Below are positions 15,533-21,917 of a stretch of 27,258 nt of DNA, one piece after another. The notes under the pieces were generated by a model. The model worked only from the letters and a program-made list of their open reading frames with translations, did no database searches and was not told where the DNA came from. Position numbers and translations under genes: made by a program. The DNA lies in the IMG/VR virus record IMGVR_UViG_3300033143_001610, positions 1 to 27,258 of that record. One strand, given 5' to 3'. Numbering within the stretch: the first letter of the stretch is position 1; each line of letters opens with the position of its first letter. The DNA comes from a virus.

Positions 15533-17572
15533 TTAAATAATTAATTTTTCTTCTATTCTAAAGAGACCACCTTTGAATAATTCAACTTTAGCATCTCTTT
15601 TCTTCTTCTTAACTGAATGATTAAATAATTCTCTTATGTATATCATAACCATCATAAATGCCATCACACGGTCGAAGTTGCCATCGGAATTGTAAGCTAT
15701 TAATTCCTCTAGTAACGGCTCAGAAAAAATCTTTGTGAGGTTTCGTTTACCTGGAGCGTATTCTTCAATAAGCCAATCTTTAATGGCTCCCTCACCCCAG
15801 TCTTTAATATGGACATTCATATGAATACCCTTACCCCTTTGTACTTTACTATCTTTAATAATATCCTTTATTATATCAGGCTGATCTGCTAACAAATGTT
15901 CAGAATGTTTACGTGTAAAATAATCAAATAAACCTTTCTTCTCATTCTCATATAATATAGTAGCTTTATAATAAAGAGAAAGTGCCCTCACTTTTTCATA
16001 GAATTCGTCAGCTGTATCGGGTCTACCTGTATATTCTGCAACCGGTAGATCATAATAAGCTTCAAATCCCTGAAACCTTTTATATACTATTGCTGACCCT
16101 AAAGAACCTGTGTTTGATTTGTCGTGGTCGTAAGGGTCACAACCAATTACATATAATCCATAAGGTGGATCATCTTCTGGGTGTTCCCAAATAACCACTG
16201 CTCCCGCAGGATCATCAAGCGCACTCAATCTATAACTGGTTAAATCTTTTAATCGAGGATCTAATTCCCATCGAATCTTCCCCTCTGTATCGAAATCCAA
16301 ATCACCAACCTGTTTGAATTCCTTTAATTTCTCACTATTTCGTATCTCAGCTAAATGAGCTATCAGTAATTTTTTTGGAAATATATTACCTGATATTTGA
16401 AGAGTAGCTTCCACTGGTGTGAAAGGTCTCTCAGCAATATACCTATCAATAGATGTCTTATCACTAGAGTGTTCAATAATTACATCCCTAGCTAATAAAC
16501 TCCACTTCTTTGCAAACGGAATATCTGAATTCCCATTACTATCCATGAAACGCCTGTCCTGTTCCACATCCCCTTTCTTATCAGACCCTTCCATATTATA
16601 ATACTGAGGTACAAAGAAACCACAAGCTTTTGTGGCACCATCATCCCAGACATTTTCAACAGGTAGAGCATTATAACCTAAAGGTTCATAGAACAAATCC
16701 TTTAAGCCTTCATAGTCAGCATCCTCTGTACCACCAGTACCAAATGCAACCATCAACCCAAAGGCAATGTTATTATCCTCGACCGAAGGTCGGGCTATCT
16801 GCCATGCTTCCTTAAGGTTCGGAAACTTACCAGCTTCCTCCCAAAGGATCAGCTTGCCCCGCTTACCCCTCGCTTTCTGTGGATCGTTTTTTAAACTAAT
16901 CCCCATAATCTCGGAGCGGAAACCTTGTTCTGATTTAATAGAATAATCACCTTGATTATCAATTACAAAAGATGCACGTTTATGCATATAAGTATCCTTC
17001 TTCTGTCTCTTCTTAGCAAAGGCTGTGTGTTGATCAATGAAACTCATCATCTCCCACGCCTTAGTTAATAAACCATCCTTAGTTAAGAATTCACTTTCTG
17101 ATGCAATAGCATAAGATTTAGAATTTGGTATACAAAAGAAATTCCTACATAACATAGCACTACCTTTATAAGAATATCCTGCACCCCTTTTCTTAACTGT
17201 TACAAGATGTTTACCCTGATCTTCTGCTTCCTCTATAGCATCAAAATAAGATCTATCATAATCATAAAACCTAGGAAATGACTCTACCCTCCTTGCGATA
17301 AGTCTAGTTCTTCCTCTAACATCTGTCATTAACTTCTCAACAGTCTTAATAATCCTAGAGTAATTTAAATAAAAATAGAAGTAACCTGTTATATAATCCT
17401 TATCCTCTGTAATATAACCATGTATACATCTGTATAACTCTTGATCCCAAAATCTCATAAAAGCTGTTGTTCCAGGTGGTGCATTAGTATAGTAACCATA
17501 CTTTTCAAAAGTTATGGCCGCCTTCCTAAATTTATCAGCATTATCTGCAAATTTTACATCTATCTTATACAT
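15533..17572 (-). CDS. terL: Terminase large subunit (packaging ATPase and nuclease)
   Basis: 679 residues. The ATPase half shows a degenerate Walker A at 127 to 138 (KKRGAGYSYKGS), Walker B at 241 to 248 (LILWEEAG) with the catalytic Glu, and a motif C-like FGTGGT at 277 to 282. The nuclease half has the expected acidic residues: Asp479 in YVIGCDPYDHD, Glu542 in ILYENEKKG, and Asp634 in GNFDRVMAFMM. Together these define a complete terminase that drives DNA into the capsid and cuts it. The Walker A lacks the classical GK[ST] ending but fits the RG.G+S form found in phages of this type. The ATG overlaps the stop of the 44-residue ORF (TAATG). Confidence 0.93.
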   Translation of the reverse strand: MYKIDVKFADNADKFRKAAITFEKYGYYTNAPPGTTAFMRFWDQELYRCIHGYITEDKDYITGYFYFYLNYSRIIKTVEKLMTDVRGRTRLIARRVESFPRFYDYDRSYFDAIEEAEDQGKHLVTVKKRGAGYSYKGSAMLCRNFFCIPNSKSYAIASESEFLTKDGLLTKAWEMMSFIDQHTAFAKKRQKKDTYMHKRASFVIDNQGDYSIKSEQGFRSEIMGISLKNDPQKARGKRGKLILWEEAGKFPNLKEAWQIARPSVEDNNIAFGLMVAFGTGGTEDADYEGLKDLFYEPLGYNALPVENVWDDGATKACGFFVPQYYNMEGSDKKGDVEQDRRFMDSNGNSDIPFAKKWSLLARDVIIEHSSDKTSIDRYIAERPFTPVEATLQISGNIFPKKLLIAHLAEIRNSEKLKEFKQVGDLDFDTEGKIRWELDPRLKDLTSYRLSALDDPAGAVVIWEHPEDDPPYGLYVIGCDPYDHDKSNTGSLGSAIVYKRFQGFEAYYDLPVAEYTGRPDTADEFYEKVRALSLYYKATILYENEKKGLFDYFTRKHSEHLLADQPDIIKDIIKDSKVQRGKGIHMNVHIKDWGEGAIKDWLIEEYAPGKRNLTKIFSEPLLEELIAYNSDGNFDRVMAFMMVMIYIRELFNHSVKKKKRDAKVELFKGGLFRIEEKLII

Positions 17573-17706
17573 TAAATTAAACTATCCAATAATATATACA
17601 ATTTCTTTCTAAACTCTTTTCGATCTCTTTCCTTTATAATAAAGATCTTACTATCAGTAACTGTGGCAATATAACTCTTGCCTTGCTTTTCAATCTTAAT
17701 CTCCAT
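17572..17706 (-). CDS. Small 44-residue ORF between the two terminase-region genes
   Basis: The minus-strand frame from ATG at 17706 reads MEIKIEKQGKSYIATVTDSK, then IFIIKERDRKEFRKKLYILL and DSLI, and stops as TAATG overlapping the large terminase start. It also overlaps the end of the upstream 189-residue gene by 11 nt, so it fills the gap exactly. The composition is protein-like (a beta-hairpin, then a basic helix) and Lys-rich like its neighbours. It is not recognised as a family. The coupled overlap at both ends supports a real gene. Confidence 0.6.
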   Translation of the reverse strand: MEIKIEKQGKSYIATVTDSKIFIIKERDRKEFRKKLYILLDSLI

Positions 17707-18265
17707 AATCTACATCTTCTCTTGGCGTCTCATAAAACCCTATTTCACCACCCCCTCGTACAATACTTTCACTCTGTTCTTTCTTAACTAGATCTTCTAA
17801 TATACCTAAAGATTTAACTATACCACCAACCTCTTTTAAGTTAGCAGCCAACTCCCTAGATGAAAACACTGGTTTACCATCCTTATCAAGTTCGCTAAAA
17901 TCAACAGTATCAAAGTATTCTGACAACTTCTCTGATGCATTCTTAGCAGACCTAAGTAGCCTAGAGTTTGTAGTCTGAGTCGCTTCCTTATGTTTCTTAA
18001 CTGCCTTCAATATATCCCCATCGGCTTTCCATTTTGAACCACCCATAAAGTCCTGTTTTAAAACTTTATCACGATCTTCAATACGATAAGCCCTGTAAGG
18101 ATTATTAGAACTCTCATCACACAAGTATACCACATATGATATCTCCCTATATGCTTGGTCCTTTTCTTCAGAATCATCCCTATCCCAGATAGTTTTAAAT
18201 TCTGGCATGGCTAAGGCTTGTGGATTCATTACAACCTTGCCGTCTAATATATCAAATAACTTCAT
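17696..18265 (-). CDS. Conserved protein in small-terminase position
   Basis: 189 residues beginning MKLFDILDGKVVMNPQALAM. It has DRDDSEEKDQAYREISYVVY, then CDESSNNPYRAYRIEDRDKV, a helical middle (LKAVKKHKEATQTTNSRLLR SAKNA), and ends with IVRGGGEIGFYETPREDVDY. Proteins of this type occur, as I recall, just before the large terminase in many Bacteroidetes phages. The helical, oligomer-like architecture and position fit a terminase small subunit, but no helix-turn-helix is obvious. An alternative is a conserved head-assembly protein. The start is coupled (TAATG) to the 35-residue membrane peptide. Confidence 0.6.
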   Translation of the reverse strand: MKLFDILDGKVVMNPQALAMPEFKTIWDRDDSEEKDQAYREISYVVYLCDESSNNPYRAYRIEDRDKVLKQDFMGGSKWKADGDILKAVKKHKEATQTTNSRLLRSAKNASEKLSEYFDTVDFSELDKDGKPVFSSRELAANLKEVGGIVKSLGILEDLVKKEQSESIVRGGGEIGFYETPREDVDYGD

Positions 18266-18372
18266 TACTTACCATTAATATATTTACCAACCCAATTACC
18301 TATAAGAATACCACCTATAATTAAAAGTGATATTAATAACCAATCAGCTTGTACTATTTCTAATAAATTCAT
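18265..18372 (-). CDS. 35-residue single-span membrane peptide
   Basis: ATG at 18372 overlaps the stop of the HExxH gene (TAATG), and the stop at 18265-18267 overlaps the next ATG (TAATG). The peptide is MNLLEIVQADWLLISLLIIG then GILIGNWVGKYINGK, with one hydrophobic helix at about residues 11 to 28 and a short basic C-terminus. The exact fit between two coupled genes supports translation. The size and topology would suit a pinholin-like or regulatory membrane peptide; this is speculative. Confidence 0.6.
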   Translation of the reverse strand: MNLLEIVQADWLLISLLIIGGILIGNWVGKYINGK

Positions 18373-18719
18373 TATTTTTTAAATACGTGTTTAAACCAAG
18401 CGTAACATTTCCTAGTTTTTAGATAATCTGCATTATTTTCATTGTTATTAGCTTCACGTTCAAAGCTTAAACTGTAATAAGCACTCTTAGGTAAGTTAAT
18501 TTTAAGTAATGGTTTAAGGGTCTTAATAAACCACTCAATACCATACCATAGATAAAATGGTAAAACAAGCATCTCTACTTGTTGTTTCCAATGAATCTTT
18601 TCATGGTTAACTATCACCTTATTATTAAGATATTTTTCCTCACTAAAATAAATACCAAAAGGGCATAGCGTAATTGCCGCAAAACCTTTAGGTACTATCT
18701 TACTTACTTTTAATTTCAT
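18372..18719 (-). CDS. HExxH putative metallopeptidase-like membrane-associated protein
   Basis: 115 residues. VNHEKIHWKQQVEM places HExxH at His39-Glu40-His43, and SFEREANNNE at 85 to 94 offers a third zinc ligand (Glu87 or Glu89), as in gluzincins of the M48/M56 type. Between them, LVLPFYLWYGIEWFI (about 51 to 66) is a hydrophobic, membrane-active-looking helix. Similar short proteins are frequent in Bacteroidetes genomes and their phages, usually uncharacterised. It lies between a lipoprotein gene and a tiny membrane peptide, directly before the packaging genes, so a role at the envelope or in lysis is possible. The fold call is fairly good; the biological role is unknown. Confidence 0.6.
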   Translation of the reverse strand: MKLKVSKIVPKGFAAITLCPFGIYFSEEKYLNNKVIVNHEKIHWKQQVEMLVLPFYLWYGIEWFIKTLKPLLKINLPKSAYYSLSFEREANNNENNADYLKTRKCYAWFKHVFKK

Positions 18720-18721
18720 TA

Positions 18722-19006
18722 TTATTTAATTTTTTCACACTTCATTTCATTAAAATAATGTTGATCTCCAACAATACTATCACTATAAGACTTTTCATTT
18801 TCGTAAAATCTAATCTCTGATTCACAAATACCACATAAGGTATCAACTTCACTACTTAATGTAAATACTATAGGAGGATCTGTAAGAACTAATCTAGTAG
18901 TTTCTGTACATCCCCAACATTCAATTCCCTCTTTCTCTTCGCACGAAAAACCAAAAGCTAAAATTGAAGCCAACAGTACATAATTTATAATATTCTTTAA
19001 TTTCAT
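18722..19006 (-). CDS. Small Cys-rich lipoprotein
   Basis: From ATG at 19006 the product begins MKLKNIINYVLLASILAFGF followed by Cys, a typical signal peptide with lipobox AFGFSC, so the mature protein would be lipid-anchored. The mature part has C-W-G-C, C-G-I-C and a final Cys, enough for two or three disulfides, and EIRFYENEKSYSDS, which resembles short lipoproteins of Bacteroidota. In-frame ATGs at 19021 and 19039 exist, but they overlap the preceding gene and add residues ahead of a standard n-region. Four bases separate the chosen start from the previous stop. It could act as an outer-membrane lysis (spanin-like) or superinfection-exclusion lipoprotein; neither is shown. Confidence 0.65.
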   Translation of the reverse strand: MKLKNIINYVLLASILAFGFSCEEKEGIECWGCTETTRLVLTDPPIVFTLSSEVDTLCGICESEIRFYENEKSYSDSIVGDQHYFNEMKCEKIK

Positions 19007-19010
19007 AATT

Positions 19011-19397
19011 TTACTTTTCATATTCTCGCCAAGCATCATAAATCATACGAACTTTATCATAATCTTTACTCTTCCCAGCATCTTCTATAATCTTAATAGC
19101 ACTCTCTTTTTTAGAAATAGGAAATTCCAACCGTGTAATCATGGTTAGAAAAACATTATCAATGTTGTTACTATCTAACAATACATTAATCATTGGACTA
19201 AGTTTTAATTGTTTATTTAGTCTCTCCTTCTGTAAGAATACGCCAAAATAACGTATACGTACAGGTCTCATATCTACAGGGTCTTGTATTACTTTAGCAG
19301 CAAATTTAATAGGGGAATATACTATCTGTTTAATTACCCTCGGATCCTTCTGGTATTTCTTGGCTAAACCCTTTATTATTTTCTCCTGCTCCGTCAT
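19011..19397 (-). CDS. Conserved Bacteroidetes-phage protein (RIRYFGVF family)
   Basis: 128 residues. MTEQEKIIKGLAKKYQKDPR, VIKQIVYSPIKFAAKVIQ and RPVRIRYFGVFLQKERL form a signature I recall in many Bacteroidetes phages, generally next to a helix-turn-helix gene as here; its function is unknown. The C-terminal 60 residues are helical (ITRLEFPISKKESAIKIIED). The start overlaps the previous gene by 68 nt in another frame, but the family N-terminus matches this start, so the overlap seems real rather than a wrong start. Confidence 0.7.
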   Translation of the reverse strand: MTEQEKIIKGLAKKYQKDPRVIKQIVYSPIKFAAKVIQDPVDMRPVRIRYFGVFLQKERLNKQLKLSPMINVLLDSNNIDNVFLTMITRLEFPISKKESAIKIIEDAGKSKDYDKVRMIYDAWREYEK

Positions 19398-19737
19398 CTG
19401 TAGCGTCTAATGTAAATGTTAATTCTATAATAGAGTCATGTGTTGGTCTAAGATTATCATTTAATACCCATTTACCTGTAGGTGATTTAACTATCAAAGC
19501 TTTAGACTTCATAGTATTTAAATACCTACTTAAATTTGACTCACTTACACTCAGTGTATTCTTCATTACACTCCTACAAAGAGATGAGTTTATATTAGCC
19601 TCATTCCCATTTGCATCGAGCATTAATATAAATGAGAATACCTCAACCTCCCTTTTGGAAAGTTGAAGTACACCATTTAATATGTTAACATACTCAGTGT
19701 AAAGCGAATCTTTAGTCACTTTCTTCCTGAGATTCAT
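19330..19737 (-). CDS. Winged-helix-like putative DNA-binding protein
   Basis: 135 residues. Residues 20 to 98 read as a winged helix: NGVLQLSKREVEVFSFIL, MLDANGNEANINSSLCRSVM, then SVSESNLSRYLNTMKSKAL as the recognition helix region and IVKSPTGKWVLNDNLRP as the wing. The C-terminal 35 residues are acidic and Gly-rich, and overlap the next gene. Phage proteins of this kind may be late regulators or the DNA-recognition subunit of the terminase. Position upstream of the terminase makes both possible. It overlaps the zinc-ribbon gene by 26 nt at its start. Confidence 0.55.
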   Translation of the reverse strand: MNLRKKVTKDSLYTEYVNILNGVLQLSKREVEVFSFILMLDANGNEANINSSLCRSVMKNTLSVSESNLSRYLNTMKSKALIVKSPTGKWVLNDNLRPTHDSIIELTFTLDATDDGAGENNKGFSQEIPEGSEGN

Positions 19738-20224
19738 CTGCTTGTTCTTTTACAATTTCGTCTTCAAAGAGCCCATTCTTATATACTAGTTCCATCCTAG
19801 TTCCACAGCTATCACAAATTAGTGCAAACTCTGCTTCACTGTTAGTTGGCATCCATAAACTGACCCCGTCAGTTACACGCCCCATTACTTGCTCATGTCC
19901 ACAAGTATAACATCTTTGGAACATATCAGCTTGTTTCCAAACTATAATTGGGTTTTCTGGTTGTTCAGGAGTAGGTTCTGATTCTGTTTTCACATCCTCG
20001 TCAACATACTCAAAATTCTCACCTATACCTTCACGGATAACTTCCGGAGATAATGTAAGGGCTGAGTTTGCATATGCATAACCTTCATCTGAAATATCTT
20101 CTTCAGCATTGAAGAAAACATACTTCCCATACTCTTCAAGATATTCTAAAATAGTACCTTCATCAACCCCAAGAAAGGGGGATATAACCTTAACGGGAAG
20201 ATACTTTATAATTTCTTTATTCAT
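19712..20224 (-). CDS. Zinc-ribbon phage protein
   Basis: 170 residues. A Cys4 zinc ribbon is formed by Cys105 and Cys108 (RCYTCGHEQV) and Cys137 and Cys140 (ICDSCGTRME). The N-terminal 100 residues are acidic with a short helical start (VKVISPFLGVDEGTILEYLE), and both the linker (ESEPTPEQPENP) and the C-terminus (EQADESQEESD) are acidic and probably disordered. The function is unknown; a nucleic-acid or protein-binding adaptor is plausible. It is the second gene of the late operon, 17 nt after the basic 84-residue gene. Confidence 0.65.
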   Translation of the reverse strand: MNKEIIKYLPVKVISPFLGVDEGTILEYLEEYGKYVFFNAEEDISDEGYAYANSALTLSPEVIREGIGENFEYVDEDVKTESEPTPEQPENPIIVWKQADMFQRCYTCGHEQVMGRVTDGVSLWMPTNSEAEFALICDSCGTRMELVYKNGLFEDEIVKEQADESQEESD

Positions 20225-20241
20225 TTTGCTTTAACTTACTT

Positions 20242-20496
20242 TTAAGTCTGTTTAACATCTGTGGGCTTAGAAGACACTTTTGAAGTACTTGTAGAACCAC
20301 CACCTGTAGAAACCTTAGTTGGGGTTACAGGTACAGCCTTAGTACACTTCTTCAAAATCCACTCTTTAAAGGTCTTAAATACACCTTTACTAAAACCTTT
20401 AGTTAGCCAAACGAGAAACTTACAGAACCAATTCTTAGGTACTTGTTTAGTTGCTACGAGTTTAGCTTTAGGTTTATAATACTTTTTCTTACTCAT
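20242..20496 (-). CDS. Small highly basic phage protein, first gene of the late operon
   Basis: 84 residues, Lys-rich (MSKKKYYKPKAKLVATKQVP), with an amphipathic aromatic middle (WFCKFLVWLTKGFSKGVFKT FKEWILKKC) and a Ser/Thr/Gly-rich tail. The composition suits nucleic-acid or membrane-surface binding. No family is recognised. It is the promoter-proximal gene of the leftward late block and follows the terminator at 20591-20619 with a spacer of about 95 nt. Confidence 0.55.
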   Translation of the reverse strand: MSKKKYYKPKAKLVATKQVPKNWFCKFLVWLTKGFSKGVFKTFKEWILKKCTKAVPVTPTKVSTGGGSTSTSKVSSKPTDVKQT

Positions 20497-20533
20497 TATT
20501 TATTTGTTTTACGTTAATTATCATTGGAGTACA

Positions 20534-20539
20534 ATTATA
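20534..20539 (-). promoter_or_regulatory. Possible -10 element for the late leftward operon
   Basis: The spacer between the terminator at 20591-20619 and the ATG at 20496 must hold a promoter if the late operon is transcribed independently. TATAAT is present on the minus strand in GGTATAATTGTAC, with no good -35 match and no Bacteroidetes TAnnTTTG at the right distance. The call rests mainly on position. Confidence 0.25.
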
Positions 20540-20590
20540 CCGTATATTAACTACTACGTAAGGATGCTCAAAAGGTTACAATTTAGACAT

Positions 20591-20619
20591 AAAAAAACCA
20601 CAGGATATAACTCCCGTGG
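20591..20619 (-). terminator. Rho-independent terminator of the small-gene operon
   Basis: On the minus strand CCACGGG (20619-20613) pairs with CCTGTGG (20604-20598), 7 bp with one wobble and an 8-nt loop, followed by seven T residues (20597-20591). It lies 58 nt after the stop of the 47-residue gene and insulates the late operon from transcription upstream. Confidence 0.85.
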
Positions 20620-20676
20620 CCCTTTATAAGGACCTTCCCCTAAAATATCTTCTGGTAGAAGGTGCCCTTATTATTA

Positions 20677-20820
20677 TTACGTATGAAATACTTGCCTACA
20701 TTTAGTACATATCCTCTTATTTCTATGTTTAGGATATAAACCTTTATTACCAAAATTGTAGTCATGGTATACAACATGGTGTCGTCTATGAAATATAAAA
20801 CATTTTAATCTACTTAACAT
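20677..20820 (-). CDS. 47-residue zinc-finger-like peptide
   Basis: ATG at 20820 gives MLSRLKCFIFHRRHHVVYHD, YNFGNKGLYPKHRNKRIC and TKCRQVFHT, ending at TAA 20677. Cys7, Cys38 and Cys41 with several His residues form a small zinc-binding pattern, and the HDYNFGNKGLYPK segment recalls small phage proteins of the type YYDYN.GNKGLYP....C..C. It is 10 nt after the stop of the 58-residue ORF and before a good terminator, so it is a plausible last gene of a short transcript. The function is unknown. Confidence 0.65.
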   Translation of the reverse strand: MLSRLKCFIFHRRHHVVYHDYNFGNKGLYPKHRNKRICTKCRQVFHT

Positions 20821-20830
20821 TCTTATGATT

Positions 20831-21007
20831 TTAACCTATTTTCCTTATCCCACCCTCGTAGTTTGAATTCCCAACATTCACCTCTGGCGAACCTGACCTA
20901 TTAATCAGTAAACATACAACGCCTGTTCCAACACCTGGTATTGATGAAGTCGATGGCGTCCCTTTTGGGTACTTTCTTTCACCTACTGGTGAGCCCTTTA
21001 TAGTCAT
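20831..21007 (-). CDS. 58-residue hypothetical ORF
   Basis: The frame runs from ATG at 21007 to TAA at 20831: MTIKGSPVGERKYPKGTPST, then SSIPGVGTGVVCLLINRSGS and PEVNVGNSNYEGGIRKIG. It has balanced composition and no low-complexity regions, and its GC content is visibly higher than that of neighbouring genes. A CGTGA/TCACG hairpin lies 6 nt upstream of the ATG. No family is recognised. Because this region is also able to form several RNA hairpins, the alternative is a non-coding RNA with a chance frame. It is coupled closely to the 47-residue gene downstream, which supports a coding role. Confidence 0.5.
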   Translation of the reverse strand: MTIKGSPVGERKYPKGTPSTSSIPGVGTGVVCLLINRSGSPEVNVGNSNYEGGIRKIG

Positions 21008-21011
21008 TTAG

Positions 21012-21058
21012 ATCGTGAATCTACTCACGGCAGCTCAGGGGTGTTCTACGTCCCCCTC
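21012..21058 (-). promoter_or_regulatory. Structured leader before the 58-residue ORF
   Basis: On the minus strand two hairpins lie in tandem: AGGGG...CCCCT (loop GACGTAGAACA) and CGTGA-GTAGAT-TCACG, the second ending just before ATCTAAATG. They lie downstream of the terminator at 21086-21113 and may form a 5' leader with a regulatory role. I found no known riboswitch. Confidence 0.35.
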
Positions 21059-21085
21059 TCGACTGATATATAGTATACGAGGTAA

Positions 21086-21113
21086 CAAAAAAAAGGTTAC
21101 ATAAAATGTAACC
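21086..21113 (-). terminator. Terminator of the co-chaperonin and zinc-ribbon gene operon
   Basis: GGTTACAT-TTT-ATGTAACC is a perfect 8-bp hairpin (21113-21095) and is followed on the minus strand by eight T residues. It lies 25 nt after the stop of the 82-residue gene. The plus-strand reading is followed by CTTTTC, so weak bidirectional activity is possible. Confidence 0.85.
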
Positions 21114-21137
21114 CTTTTCAGTCCTCTATAGCTTTTA

Positions 21138-21386
21138 TTAAGCCTTACCATCTTGATGTCCTTTATGGTCATCTACTGGATTATCAGTTAACATTCTTAA
21201 TTCTAAATTAGATAATAAACGATGTGCATCATCAAAAGTATCTTTAGGTGACCAACTACGATAACCATCAGCATATTGAACTAAATAACCTTCATCTATA
21301 CCAACTGGACGATTTAGTACTAATGTAGCTTCTTCACCAGTCATTGGTTCAGCTTTTATAATTTTAACTCCTATATAAATCTTCAT
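21138..21386 (-). CDS. SWSPK-motif phage protein (related to a domain found beside Tad2/DUF2829)
   Basis: 82 residues: MKIYIGVKIIKAEPMTGEEA at the N-terminus, DEGYLVQYADGYRSWSPKDT at about 32 to 51, then FDDAHRLL. From memory, IGxKxIxAxPMTxxEY...DEGYLVxYxDGYxSWSPKxxFExAYR is a short domain widespread in phages and prophages, often fused upstream of DUF2829, the family that includes the Thoeris anti-defence protein Tad2. Here only the SWSPK domain is present; the DUF2829 part (FG.ALEALK.GK...R.GW) is absent. The function is therefore unknown. It is the last gene of its operon, directly after the co-chaperonin-like gene and before a strong terminator. Confidence 0.65.
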   Translation of the reverse strand: MKIYIGVKIIKAEPMTGEEATLVLNRPVGIDEGYLVQYADGYRSWSPKDTFDDAHRLLSNLELRMLTDNPVDDHKGHQDGKA

Positions 21387-21388
21387 AA

Positions 21389-21748
21389 TTATTCTTTTAT
21401 GATAGCAACTATATCATACTTCTTTAATACACTTACTCCCTTAAATAGATCAAAGTCCTGAAGTGATCCAACGTTATAAACAATCTGGTCCCCAACCTTA
21501 ACCCTAACTTCCCCGTCAGGTATCTGTAAAACTGTAGCTTTCTGAAACCTGTAATTAATGGTCTCAATAACTGTCTTAACTTGCATCTCATCATTTAATG
21601 GATCTAAATCTTTATTCTTCTCATCATCTAATACTACTTGTTCTTGTTTGTAGGTCCTAATACGTTCAGGAGATATTAGTACTCTACCCTCCAACGGATT
21701 AATATTCGCAACCCGTGAGATTAATTTTTCAATTTTATTTGTCATCAA
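21389..21748 (-). CDS. GroES/gp31-like co-chaperonin
   Basis: 119 residues. The ends fit the GroES beta-barrel: INPLEGRVLISPER at 16 to 29 (compare PL.DRVL+.P), then ATVLQIPDG at 71 to 79, VRVKVGDQIVYNVG at 81 to 94, and KKYDIVAII at 109 to 117, matching the family C-terminus ..DILAVI. Between strands one and two is a long segment with Val38-Val39-Leu40 (EQVVLDDE), in the place of the GroES mobile-loop hydrophobic triplet (IVL in E. coli) that docks to GroEL. Phage co-chaperonins such as T4 gp31 replace GroES to fold large capsid proteins, so the likely partner is the host GroEL and the client the major capsid protein. The assignment is from motif reading only. Confidence 0.65.
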   Translation of the reverse strand: MMTNKIEKLISRVANINPLEGRVLISPERIRTYKQEQVVLDDEKNKDLDPLNDEMQVKTVIETINYRFQKATVLQIPDGEVRVKVGDQIVYNVGSLQDFDLFKGVSVLKKYDIVAIIKE

Positions 21749-21917
21749 ATTTTATTTTTGTTTGTTTCAATTCTTCTAAACACCCTTCACAAAGACGATC
21801 TTTTGATATATGGATTGTCATAGGTTTTCCACATATATCACAGGTTGTCTCTATATAAGTTAACTCCCCTTTAGTAAGTTCCTCGAAGTGTTCATTATTT
21901 AATTCATTCAGTGTCAT
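21735..21917 (-). CDS. Small Cys4 zinc-ribbon protein
   Basis: 60 residues: MTLNELNNEHFEELTKGELT, then CDICGKPMTIHISKDRLCEG C. Cys26, Cys29, Cys43 and Cys46 make a compact zinc ribbon. It overlaps the co-chaperonin start by 14 nt and is joined at its start to the stop of the 95-residue zinc-ribbon gene (one-base overlap), so the three are translationally linked. The function is unknown. Treble-clef or ribbon peptides of this size often bind nucleic acid or host polymerase; that is inference. Confidence 0.65.
   Translation of the reverse strand: MTLNELNNEHFEELTKGELTYIETTCDICGKPMTIHISKDRLCEGCLEELKQTKIKFDDK

Noticed and set aside
21031-21060. tRNA-like GCAGCTCAGGGG on the plus strand
   Set aside because: It resembles a tRNA D-arm start, but there is no matching GAGC, no anticodon arm and no T-loop consensus.
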